Shown here piece after piece: positions 7,281 through 14,603 of a stretch of 64,000 nucleotides of DNA. The position numbers and the translations under genes were made by a program. This DNA comes from Candidatus Sericytochromatia bacterium (GTDB lineage Bacteria; Cyanobacteriota; Sericytochromatia; UBA7694). The notes beneath the pieces are model-generated. The model had not been told where the DNA came from. It saw only the letters and a program-made list of their open reading frames with translations, and ran no database searches. Position 1 is the stretch's first letter. Each line of letters opens with the position of its first letter. The DNA lies in assembly GCA_018780035.1 (NCBI GenBank), contig JADMKE010000007.1:1-64000 (forward strand). Reading direction: 5' to 3'.

Positions 7281-8767
7281 GCAAGCCCCCCACGCCGCCG
7301 ACCATCTGTTCGCGTTGCAGCAAACGCCTGGGGCCCCAGGTTGTGCGCGCTGTGGGCAAACAGTTTCACCCGGCCTGTTTTGTCTGCGACAGCTGCAAAA
7401 AGCCGCTCGAAAAGAGCTTTGTGCCGCGGGGCGAGCGCCTCTACCACGGGGAGTGCCACGACAAACTCTTTACTCCCAAATGCAGTGAATGTGGTTTGCC
7501 GATTCAAGGCCCGTATACCAAAGACGAGCGGGGCCGCTACCACACCGACTGTTACCGCCAATTGCACAATCTCGTCTGCAGCCTCTGCCAGGGAGCGATT
7601 GAAGGCAGCTATCTCTACGATGGCTGGGGCCAAAAAGCCCACCCCGAACACGATCAGCACCCCACCGGCCAATGCCATGTCTGCGCCCGCCTGATGTCTC
7701 CAGCGGCGACCACGGGCAGCAAGGTGCTCAGTGATGGCCGCCTGCTCTGCAGCTTTTGCCACAGCGCTGAGATCCACGACTTTAAACAGATTCAGGCTGC
7801 CAAATTGGATGTGATCGCCCAAATGCAGGCCGTGGGCTTTGACTATATCCCCGACTATATCCAGGTCAAACTCGACGAAGACCAGCAATTGGTCAACCAG
7901 CGTTTGCGGGCCTCGGCCACGGGCAATATTCACGGCTATACCCGCACGGCCCAGCGCAATATTCCCGGCTATGGCCTGATTCTCGAACATGGCATTCACG
8001 TGCTCAGCGGCCTGCCCAAGGTGGCCTTTAAAGGCGTTTTGGCCCACGAACTTTTGCACGTCTGGATCAACGAGCGGCCGCTCAAACACCTCAGCCACGA
8101 ACAGGTTGAGGGCTTCTGCAATTTGGGCAGCGCCTTGATCTGCCAAAATGCCCTCAAAAACGAAGGCGATGAATTGGCCCGCGTGCTGCTGCAGCGCATG
8201 GACGAAGACCCCGACCCCGCTTATGGCCATGGCTACCGCGCCATGGCCTGGCGTCTGGAACAAATGGGCTGGCCTGCCCTGCTGCAGGCTTTGCAAAACC
8301 CCGACATTCCCCTGCCCGAGCCCGAGGCCAGTGTTACCCAGCCCCGTGCCAAACAGGCCCTTTTGCCCCCAGAGCCCGCTCCCTTTGGCTCCGCTCAGGG
8401 AGCGAATCGGGGAGCGAATCAAGAAACGAACCCCAAAACCATGAGCAGCGCCGAAAAACTGGCCGAGATCAAAGCCAAACTCGACCAACAGCGCATGCAA
8501 AACAAACCCGCAGCAGCCACACCAAGTCCATCCCCCGCGGCCCCCCGCTCCCTGAGTCCCCTGAGCCGTCTGTCGAGCGAAGGGAGCGAAGGGAGCAAAC
8601 CAGACGTAGATCCCGAAGTGGCAAGAAAAATCCGCGAGCGCTTTGCCCAAAAAGGCAGCCCCAAAGCCAATATTCAAGCCCAGAAACCAGCACAAAAACC
8701 AGGCCAGAAACCCGGTGCTGGCCCCAGCGGCAAATTGGGCAAGCTCAAAAAACCGGGCAAAAGTTGA
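7277..8767 (+). CDS. LIM-domain DA1-like zinc metallopeptidase
   Basis: A 496-aa protein with an N-terminal LIM zinc module: C11-x2-C14, H31-x2-C34, C37-x2-C40 and H57-x2-C60, followed by a second Cys/His set (C69/C72, H89/C92, C101/C104) and further CxxC pairs to residue 161. A zincin follows: HELLH at 257-261 with a likely third ligand E278 in VEGFCNL. This order and the spacing HExxHxW...EG match the DA1 family known from plants as ubiquitin-activated peptidases. The last ~150 residues are Pro/Ser/Lys-rich and probably disordered (repeated GSEGS, QKPAQKPGQKP). No signal peptide, so probably cytoplasmic; substrate unknown. ATGA overlap with the lipoprotein upstream. Confidence 0.8.
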   Translation: MSKPPTPPTICSRCSKRLGPQVVRAVGKQFHPACFVCDSCKKPLEKSFVPRGERLYHGECHDKLFTPKCSECGLPIQGPYTKDERGRYHTDCYRQLHNLVCSLCQGAIEGSYLYDGWGQKAHPEHDQHPTGQCHVCARLMSPAATTGSKVLSDGRLLCSFCHSAEIHDFKQIQAAKLDVIAQMQAVGFDYIPDYIQVKLDEDQQLVNQRLRASATGNIHGYTRTAQRNIPGYGLILEHGIHVLSGLPKVAFKGVLAHELLHVWINERPLKHLSHEQVEGFCNLGSALICQNALKNEGDELARVLLQRMDEDPDPAYGHGYRAMAWRLEQMGWPALLQALQNPDIPLPEPEASVTQPRAKQALLPPEPAPFGSAQGANRGANQETNPKTMSSAEKLAEIKAKLDQQRMQNKPAAATPSPSPAAPRSLSPLSRLSSEGSEGSKPDVDPEVARKIRERFAQKGSPKANIQAQKPAQKPGQKPGAGPSGKLGKLKKPGKS

Positions 8768-10005
8768 AGCGCGTCGTCTTGTCCAGACCGAATCTGTTTA
8801 TGTCTCTGGTTCTGGTTCTGTTTCTGATGGCGGCTCTGAACCTCTCGCCCGCCCAGGCTCAAACTCAGGTTCCCGCCAAAATGAACTTCTGGAAAACCCA
8901 GCGCAAAGGGGCCAATTGTTTTAATCTGAGGCCCGAGATGGCCTGGTTTCAAGCGGCCAAAGCCCAGCGACTGGGCTGGGTCCGTTTGGCGTACGACAAA
9001 TGGCAAGGCCAGGAGCGCGACTTTTTGCTGGGCAATGCCGACCAGTTTCAACATCTTCAGCCCCAGGATCTGGCCCAGCTCAAACGGGTACTTGATATGG
9101 CCCAGCAGGCCGGCGTCAAAGTGGTGATTAGCCCCTTGAGCCTGCCCGGCGCCCGCTGGCGGCAAAACAACAACGACCAAGCAGATCTCAGGCTCTGGCA
9201 GAACAAAGCCTATTGGCAACAAGCGGCGCTGTTTTGGCAAGAACTGGCTTTGGCCCTCAAAGATCACCCGGCGGTGGTGGGGTATAACCTGATCAACGAA
9301 CCCACGCCCGAAATGGGCACGGGACTCCCAGAGCAAGGCCCGGCCCAGCGCTATCTCGATTGGTATGCCCGCTACCGGGGCAGCTCCCATGACTTACCCG
9401 CCTTTTACCAAACCCTGATCACAGCCATCCGGCAGGTGGATCCAGAGACACCCATTCTGCTGGATGCGGGTTGGTACGCCCAGCCCGCCGCCTTTGTCCA
9501 TTGGCAACGCCTGTCAGATCCCAACCTGCTCTACGCCTTTCACATGTACGAGCCTTATGCCTTTACCAATCTTGCCAATTTTAAAGCAGGCCAGCCCTAC
9601 CGCTATCCCGGCATGATCCCCCTGGAAAAAGAGCCCATCAACTGGAATGCAGCCGCTCTCAAACGCCATTTAAAGCCGTTTTTAGACTGGGCCCGCCTGC
9701 AAAAATTGGCTCCCCACCAAATTGTGGCTTCAGAATTTGGCTGTTACCGCCGCAACCCAGGATGTGCACAGTATTTGCAGGATCTGATCCAACTTTGGAA
9801 CCAAGAGCGCTTTCACTGGGCTTTTTATTCTTTTCGCGAAGATGAATGGGATGGCTATGATTACGAAGTGGGTACAGGCCCACTGCCTGCCAGCTATTGG
9901 GAAGCCCTGGATCGGGGAGAACATCCCTCCCCACCACGCAAACCCAATCCGCTCTTTGAGGTTCTGGCCAAGGAGTTTCGGGGCCCCTCAACGCGGCCCG
10001 ACTAA
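8764..10005 (+). CDS. Exported glycoside hydrolase family 5
   Basis: A 413-aa secreted (beta/alpha)8 glycosidase. An N-terminal signal peptide (LFMSLVLVLFLMAALNL, ending ...AQAQ) is followed by the GH5 catalytic pair: acid/base Glu179 in NLINEPTP and nucleophile Glu324 in VASEFGC. GH5 enzymes cut beta-1,4 glucans, mannans and related polymers; the exact substrate cannot be read. The TTG start at 8764 overlaps the preceding stop (TTGA), fitting the coupled operon; ATG 8800 would still leave the hydrophobic core. It converges with the ncRNA, whose terminator begins about 12 bp after the stop codon. Confidence 0.85.
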   Translation: MKRVVLSRPNLFMSLVLVLFLMAALNLSPAQAQTQVPAKMNFWKTQRKGANCFNLRPEMAWFQAAKAQRLGWVRLAYDKWQGQERDFLLGNADQFQHLQPQDLAQLKRVLDMAQQAGVKVVISPLSLPGARWRQNNNDQADLRLWQNKAYWQQAALFWQELALALKDHPAVVGYNLINEPTPEMGTGLPEQGPAQRYLDWYARYRGSSHDLPAFYQTLITAIRQVDPETPILLDAGWYAQPAAFVHWQRLSDPNLLYAFHMYEPYAFTNLANFKAGQPYRYPGMIPLEKEPINWNAAALKRHLKPFLDWARLQKLAPHQIVASEFGCYRRNPGCAQYLQDLIQLWNQERFHWAFYSFREDEWDGYDYEVGTGPLPASYWEALDRGEHPSPPRKPNPLFEVLAKEFRGPSTRPD

Positions 10006-10016
10006 AAAAAACATAT

Positions 10017-10057
10017 GAAAAAACCCGGCAGACAATAGGGGGGGGCGTCCGCCGGGT
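10017..10057 (-). terminator. Intrinsic terminator of the 10-kb ncRNA
   Basis: On the minus strand the 11-bp stem ACCCGGCGGAC/GTCTGCCGGGT encloses a C-rich loop and is followed directly by TTTTTT. The T-tract lies on the minus-strand side only, so it ends the leftward transcript and not GH5. Confidence 0.85.
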
Positions 10058-10795
10058 CAGGCCTTCAAGGATACCCTTGAGGGCACAAGCCTTGAAAACC
10101 AAACAAATTACTGCATCGCTGTCCTTCTTGAAGTCTTCGTTTCAGCCAGGCAACTTTCCTTTTCAGGTGCCTCAACCACTTTCAGCGTTTCTCCCTCACC
10201 TTGCGGCAAGAGCACTCTTAGCGGCCTGTATCTGACATCCACTATCCCACATTGCTGCGAGATCCTTCTACAAGGTTTCTGCGCCGCTACAGGGTGTTCT
10301 CCCCTGTCGGCGTGTGTGCGAACAAACCTTTCGGCTCCTTCGCACCTTGGCGCTCCTGGCCTTTTTCAGGCCTTCAACGCTTTGCACTCCGACAGAATCC
10401 TTTGCCTTTCGGCCAGTGACCCTCATGCGGTTACACCTTCAGGGTTTTGCACTTAACGGTTATCTGCCACTGTCACCAGCGCCTGCCGCTCTTGTCTTTT
10501 CTCCATTGCTGGCTGAGACTTCAGCGGTTTATGCCAACCGTTGCGTGTGTTGGGCGAACCCAACCTTGACCCTCTTGGGCGTTTATCCTTCCAGGGAATT
10601 CCCCTCTCAACCAGCGGCCACCTGCTTCCAGGTCGCTCCCGTTTTGCTGTTTCGACAACTTGACGGTTTTGTTCCGATTGAGAGTTGGCTTGCTCAAAGT
10701 GTTTTCACACCCGCTGCCGCCCCTCTGAGGCTTCTTGGCCCGGGTTCTCACCGGGTCCGTTTGCGACGCTTCTTCGATTGTTTTCCGAAGCTCGT
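10017..10795 (-). ncRNA. Candidate large structured non-coding RNA (~780 nt)
   Basis: The stretch has no credible gene on either strand but is dense in hairpins when read on the minus strand. Examples: GTTGGG-UUCG-CCCAAC (10549-10564); GCCG ACAGGG-loop-CCCTGT CGGC (10283-10311); GTGCGAA...TTCGCAC enclosing AGCC-GAAA-GGTT (10316-10345); TTCAAGG/CCTTGAA (10064-10096); plus GTGT-GAAA-ACAC, ACCTG-GAAG-CAGGT and several other GNRA-type loops. A near-consensus promoter and an intrinsic terminator bound it exactly. I do not see the RNase P, tmRNA, rRNA or group II intron domain V signatures. The size and style recall the large ornate RNAs (OLE, GOLLD, ROOL), but I cannot assign it to any of them. 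Start estimated 7 nt below the -10 box. Confidence 0.75.
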
Positions 10796-10801
10796 ATATT
10801 C

Positions 10802-10830
10802 ATAATAAGACTTCTGGTTAAAAATGTCAA
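10802..10830 (-). promoter_or_regulatory. Strong sigma-70-type promoter of the ncRNA
   Basis: Minus strand: TTGACA (10825-10830), exactly 17 nt, TATTAT (10802-10807). Upstream (10831-10890) are repeated A/T tracts like an UP element, as at rRNA promoters. The predicted start is near 10795. This is the best-matching promoter I found in the window. Confidence 0.85.
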
Positions 10831-11012
10831 GAGTAGGCTAAAAAGAATTTAAGAAAAACTAAAAAATCTTTAAAAGTAGGATAAAAACAGAACCGACTTG
10901 CCTTCTCAGAAGGCCATGTTAAACTGAATCACGGCTGATGGGTTGCACCAGGATCATTGCTGCTGGCCACCTGCGAAGCCAAATTATTCGATCTAAAAAG
11001 GAAATTTGATTC

Positions 11013-11390
11013 ATGTCTAAATTGATGATTCTCGGCAGCGCACTGCTGGCCCTCTCCCTGACCGCTTGTGGCCCCAACCCCGCTGGCAGTGGTACCACCA
11101 CCGGTAATGGAACAACAACAGGTAACGGCACCACCACAGGCACTGGAACGGCGACAGGGAGCAGCACAAGTGTGGCTGCAATCATTAGCACCAAAGCGAG
11201 TTATATCGCATTTTTAAACTGTGTCAAAGAAAAATACACAAAACCCGAAGACAAAGCCAGTGTTGAAGCCGCTATTACCAATCTCAACAGTGTTCCAGAT
11301 TCAACCTGGGCGATTTTCTCTGCAACTTTGAGTGCCAGTGTTCAAGCCAGTTATGGTGCTCAATTAACAGCCTGTGGCTCTGTAAAATAA
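11013..11390 (+). CDS. Small lipoprotein with Thr/Gly repeat linker
   Basis: A 125-aa predicted lipoprotein with lipobox LTAC (Cys19), a low-complexity linker of TTTGNG-like repeats (about residues 28-48), then a ~70-residue helical domain that begins TKASYIAFLNCVKEK and ends with a second Cys (LTACGSVK). The two Cys may form a disulfide. The same domain recurs in the next gene, so they are tandem paralogs. Ribosome-binding site AAAAGGAAA; an intrinsic terminator follows. Domain function not recognised. Confidence 0.75.
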   Translation: MSKLMILGSALLALSLTACGPNPAGSGTTTGNGTTTGNGTTTGTGTATGSSTSVAAIISTKASYIAFLNCVKEKYTKPEDKASVEAAITNLNSVPDSTWAIFSATLSASVQASYGAQLTACGSVK

Positions 11391-11405
11391 TCAAAGCCAT
11401 TTAAA

Positions 11406-11450
11406 CCCCTCACAATTTGATGATTATTATTCAGAGAGTGAGGGGTTCTT
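11406..11450 (+). terminator. Intrinsic terminator after the first paralog
   Basis: CCCCTCAC (11406-11413) pairs with GTGAGGGG (11438-11445), followed by TTCTTTT. It separates the two paralogous lipoprotein genes. Confidence 0.75.
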
Positions 11451-11485
11451 TTGTGTTCCAGGAAATAAGACTTGGAGTCGCAGTC

Positions 11486-11980
11486 ATGTACTCACTTTTG
11501 AAGCGTTATAGATTTGGCTATTGCAGTTTATTTGTTTTCACAGCCTGTTCTTTTACTGCCGCGCCGACGCTTCCAACGGCTCAACCTTCAGCCTCCCCCT
11601 CACGGCCCCCCACATCTCTCTCTTCCAGCCAAATTGAGCCTTTGGCCTTAAGCCAAAAAGAGATTGAACTACGTACAAGCAAAGTGCTTGATACCAAAGC
11701 CAGTTATATCGCCTTCTTAAACTGTGCCAAAGACAAAAGTGAAATCAGTGCCGAAGCCAAAACTGCAATTGAGATTCAAATCATGTCCTTGAACTTAATA
11801 CCGGACAGCGTCTGGTCTGCCATTTCAGCCAATTACAGCGGCTCTCTCCAGAGCAGCTACGCAGCTACGCAGCTGCTCTGGCCTCTTGCAGCACCGCAAA
11901 ATAACCTAAAGATGCTTCCGCACCGCCTGGGCCACGGTCTCGCCCTTCCAAACATAGGGATTGAGCAAATCACCCGGTGA
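11486..11980 (+). CDS. Paralogous lipoprotein with a frameshifted C-terminus
   Basis: Second copy of the TKASYIAFLNC domain (TKASYIAFLNCAKDKSE), behind a lipobox-like FTAC (Cys21) and a Pro/Ser linker. The start at ATG 11486 has GGAG upstream; the longer ORF from 11417 begins inside the terminator. Near the end an 8-bp unit, CAGCTACG, is present twice in tandem. Removing one copy gives the reading AALASCSTAK and a stop at 11902-11904, which restores the family C-terminus with its second Cys. As written, the frame runs on to 11980 and overlaps the convergent gene. So this is a recently frameshifted or slipping gene. Confidence 0.6.
   Translation: MYSLLKRYRFGYCSLFVFTACSFTAAPTLPTAQPSASPSRPPTSLSSSQIEPLALSQKEIELRTSKVLDTKASYIAFLNCAKDKSEISAEAKTAIEIQIMSLNLIPDSVWSAISANYSGSLQSSYAATQLLWPLAAPQNNLKMLPHRLGHGLALPNIGIEQITR
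11854..11869 (+). repeat. Frame-breaking 8-bp tandem duplication
   Basis: CAGCTACG occurs twice in direct succession and is followed by a partial third copy (CAGCTG). It is a classic slipped-strand site and shifts the reading frame of the lipoprotein paralog by +8. Confidence 0.8.
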
Positions 11981-12781
11981 GGGAATGAAGGTCGAGCCGC
12001 TGTTGGCCAGCATCACATCAAAATTGGTGGCGTTGCGGCTCCAGCCATAGACCTCGGAGCCCAGCACGTCTTCCCATTTTTCTTCTTTTTGGGTCGTTTG
12101 ACAGGCCTGGAAATACGTCATTTTGAGTTTTTTGCTGACTTCAGCTTTGTTCAGGTCTTCGGGCCCGAGCCAGCCATGCTCTTCGTAGGTCGCCAGATCG
12201 CCTTCGCCACCGTGGCCGAGATAGACCATGCCTGCGGTATTGGGGTTGTAAAAAGCGGCTTTCATGTCTTCGCTGGTGGCCGTATTGTCGATCACGACCG
12301 TATAACCTTTGGCGCGCAGCAGGGCCATTTCATCCTGTTGCAGGGCCTTGTTGGGCGCTCCCATGATCGGGTCAATCAGGGTGGATTTCCAGCCCTTGTC
12401 GGAATTGCCCAGGGCCCGCATAAAATACACCACTTCGCCTTTGTCTTTGCCAATCGGGGCCTGCAGATATTGGCCGCCTTGCACACTCGCGCCATCATCG
12501 CCGACAAAATCCACCACACCCGCGGCTTTGCCCGAGGCATTGAGGGCAAACGACTCACCCAGATTTAAATCGTCGAAATACGCGCCATCATCAATTTTAT
12601 ACGCAGCAAAGCGACCATCGGCCTGTTGCACAATCGCGCCCTGAGAACCGGATTTGACAATTGCTTTTTGGGCGTCAAGGCGGTTGGTATAGCTGCCGCC
12701 AATTTGGCCTTGAGCGGTGATCGAGGCCTCACCCATTGTACTTTTCCAAGTTCCCAAACGCGTACCAGTGGCAATAGGCAT
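11906..12781 (-). CDS. Caspase-like (clan CD fold) protein, tentative
   Basis: About 291 aa from ATG 12781 (MPIATGTRLG); the TTG-started extension to 12922 is AT-rich and lacks a ribosome-binding site. The C-terminal half has a His/Cys dyad arrangement like caspases and gingipains: VYLGHGGEG with His190, then TYFQACQTT with Cys227 after a strand. The N-terminal half has no recognised domain. No signal peptide. The family would be a cysteine peptidase, but the oxyanion and specificity elements cannot be judged by eye. Convergent with the frameshifted lipoprotein gene; monocistronic. Confidence 0.55.
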   Translation of the reverse strand: MPIATGTRLGTWKSTMGEASITAQGQIGGSYTNRLDAQKAIVKSGSQGAIVQQADGRFAAYKIDDGAYFDDLNLGESFALNASGKAAGVVDFVGDDGASVQGGQYLQAPIGKDKGEVVYFMRALGNSDKGWKSTLIDPIMGAPNKALQQDEMALLRAKGYTVVIDNTATSEDMKAAFYNPNTAGMVYLGHGGEGDLATYEEHGWLGPEDLNKAEVSKKLKMTYFQACQTTQKEEKWEDVLGSEVYGWSRNATNFDVMLANSGSTFIPSPGDLLNPYVWKGETVAQAVRKHL

Positions 12782-13114
12782 AAAAATACCAACCTTTTTT
12801 AAATATTCACTTTTTTTTAGGGGATTTATTTTGAATCTAGAAGAATCATTTGGATTCTTTCGATAAGGTATTATCGTCAGAAAGTGCCCATAAGCTGTGT
12901 GATTGCCTTGCGATTTAGACAAAATTTAGCATGAGCTTAATTGCCAAAACCAGAAAAAGACTTTCTCTGTTGATTGGCAAGGCTTTCAGCCTTTTTGCCC
13001 AAGTTATATCTTTGTTGGGGTGAACTTAGCTCAGGCTTAATACTTTTAGCGGTAGCCCCCTGCACAGGGCTGGGGTACAATGGCTGCAGATCGTGCTCCC
13101 AAAGGAGACCCTGC

Positions 13115-13411
13115 ATGAATCCAATTCAAACCCTGCGCCTAACAGGACTGCTCGAAGGCCTGTCTTATCTGTTTTTGCTCGGCATTGCCATGCCGCTCAA
13201 GTACCTCGCTCACCAACCCCTGGCCGTGCAAATTGGGGGCTGGTTTCACGGTCTGTTTTTTGTGCTCTTCTGCTTTGCCCTGTTGCGGGCCAAGCTCAGC
13301 TACAAATGGTCGTTCTTTCAGTCAGGATTGGCATTTTCTGCCGCCTGGATACCCTTTGGCACCTTTGTGCTGGATCGCAAACTCAAGCAGATTGAAACAC
13401 CAGGAGATTAG
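13115..13411 (+). CDS. DUF3817 family membrane protein
   Basis: A 98-aa integral membrane protein with about three hydrophobic segments. It has the DUF3817 pattern: an early LRLTGLLEGLSYLFLLGIAMPLKY followed by GGWFHGLFFVLFCFAL. Function unknown. The start at ATG 13115 follows AAAGGAGACCCTGC; the longer ORF from 12974 is a read-through of the upstream region. The next gene begins 3 nt after the stop, so the two are co-transcribed. Confidence 0.75.
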   Translation: MNPIQTLRLTGLLEGLSYLFLLGIAMPLKYLAHQPLAVQIGGWFHGLFFVLFCFALLRAKLSYKWSFFQSGLAFSAAWIPFGTFVLDRKLKQIETPGD

Positions 13412-13414
13412 CCT

Positions 13415-14479
13415 ATGCAGCAGAGCATGGACATGTTCGAAATTCTGCTCTATTCCGAAGCGGGCGCGGGTGAGGTCTTTAGCACGCACCCGCTGGCCAT
13501 TCCAGGCCTCGAAGGCGAGCGTCCGCTGACCCTCTACTTGCCCCCAGACTACCTGCTCAACCCCGAAAAGACCTACCCCGTGGCCTATTTTTTTGATGGC
13601 CAAAACCTCTACGAAGGCCAGGACAGCGGCCCGCCGGGCTGGAATTTGCACAACATACTCGATCAGCGCTTTGCACAAGGCCTGGAAGTGCCAATTGCAG
13701 TGGGCATTCACCACGGGCTCAACCGCGACGAAGAACTCTGCCCTTGGCCTGCCGAAAAAGGCCAAACCCCACGCGGTGACGCCCTGCTGCAATGGCTGGT
13801 CGAAGACTTACATCCCCAATTGGTGGAACAATTGCAAATCGACGACCGGCCCGAAATGCGGCTGGTGGGTGGCGCCTCGTTGGGAGGGCTCTTGGCGCTT
13901 TATGCCGGTTTCAGCTATAGCGATTTCTTTGGCAAGGTCATGTCCATGTCCCCTTCGCTTTGGGTCGGCAATGGCGCCATCTACGACTATATCGCCGAGG
14001 CCGCATTTTTACACAACCTGGATTTTCTCAAATTGTATATCGACTGCGGGGCGCTCGAAGACGACGATGATCCCGAAGCCTGGAGTGAAGAATACTGGGA
14101 GGAACCCGCAGACGACGACAATGTTGACGACAATGTTGACGACAATGTTGACGACAATGTTGACGAAACCATTTCCACCCAAACCAAGTTGGCGGCCGCC
14201 ATCTCTGTTCCCAATCAGGCGGCCAGCGACGACGATGCCAACGAAGACAACGACGAAGACAATGAAGACGAAGACGAGGACGATGAAGAGTGGGACACCG
14301 ACCCGCTCGAAGATGCCGAATACCTGGTCGAAATCCTCGAAGCCAAAGGTTTTGAAGACGGCGAGCACTTTCTCTGGGTGCCCGATCCCGAAGGCGAACA
14401 CAACGAATGGCATTGGAGCAAACGCCTGCCTTTGGCTTTGGCCTGGCTTTTTGAAGACGACACCTCACTGTTAAACTAG
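13415..14479 (+). CDS. Esterase-D/enterochelin-esterase-like hydrolase with acidic insert
   Basis: A 354-aa alpha/beta hydrolase. The nucleophile elbow is GGASLGG (Ser155), with VAYFFDGQNLYEG and MSPSLWVGNGAIYDYI typical of the esterase-D/Fes family. The candidate acid residue is in LYIDCGALED and the candidate His in EGEHNEWHW. Between these two lies an unusual ~70-residue acidic insert (residues ~207-290) containing four exact NVDD-type repeats and a second Asp/Glu run. No signal peptide. It follows the DUF3817 gene by 3 nt. Substrate unknown; an ester of an acyl or siderophore type is usual in the family. Confidence 0.75.
   Translation: MQQSMDMFEILLYSEAGAGEVFSTHPLAIPGLEGERPLTLYLPPDYLLNPEKTYPVAYFFDGQNLYEGQDSGPPGWNLHNILDQRFAQGLEVPIAVGIHHGLNRDEELCPWPAEKGQTPRGDALLQWLVEDLHPQLVEQLQIDDRPEMRLVGGASLGGLLALYAGFSYSDFFGKVMSMSPSLWVGNGAIYDYIAEAAFLHNLDFLKLYIDCGALEDDDDPEAWSEEYWEEPADDDNVDDNVDDNVDDNVDETISTQTKLAAAISVPNQAASDDDANEDNDEDNEDEDEDDEEWDTDPLEDAEYLVEILEAKGFEDGEHFLWVPDPEGEHNEWHWSKRLPLALAWLFEDDTSLLN
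14114..14161 (+). repeat. Four exact 12-bp tandem repeats inside the esterase gene
   Basis: GACGACAATGTT is repeated four times without mismatch and encodes DDNV units. Because the unit is a multiple of three, copy-number change would alter the length of the acidic insert without a frameshift. Confidence 0.9.
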
Positions 14480-14511
14480 AGCATCTTGTTCTCCAAGGAA
14501 GCCTTTTACAT

Positions 14512-14595
14512 ATGGAATTTGCGACACCGATCTTGATTGTTTTGGCTGCAGTGGCCCTGTTTTTGGCGCTATTTAGTCGCAGTGTAAATAAATAG
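14512..14595 (+). CDS. 27-residue single-span membrane miniprotein
   Basis: A short ORF not in the track. It starts at ATG 14512 behind AAGGAAG and encodes a near-continuous hydrophobic helix (ATPILIVLAAVALFLALF) closed by a positive tail (SRSVNK). It lies 32 nt after the esterase stop and just before the convergent GH13 gene. The composition and start signal look real; the function is unknown. It could be a regulator or subunit of a membrane complex. Confidence 0.5.
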   Translation: MEFATPILIVLAAVALFLALFSRSVNK

Positions 14596-14603
14596 CGCTT
14601 GTT

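Noticed and set aside
7244-8695. 483-aa minus-strand ORF
   Set aside because: Exact antisense shadow of the LIM/DA1-like gene, without ribosome-binding site or recognisable protein.
10017-10795. RNase P RNA, tmRNA, 6S RNA or group II intron
   Set aside because: I could not find the RNase P GAGGAAAGTCC-type core, a tmRNA tRNA-like end, or a domain V hairpin; the length also does not fit RNase P, tmRNA or 6S. Not excluded by a covariance model search, which I cannot run.
10314-10805. ORF of 163 aa on the + strand and smaller ORFs on the minus strand within the ncRNA region
   Set aside because: No ribosome-binding site, composition unlike neighbouring proteins, and the ORF runs through the -10 box and the strongest hairpins; a structured RNA explains the region better.
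12974-13114. N-terminal extension of the DUF3817 gene
   Set aside because: The Shine-Dalgarno sits at 13101-13106, before ATG 13115, and the upstream peptide is not membrane-like.
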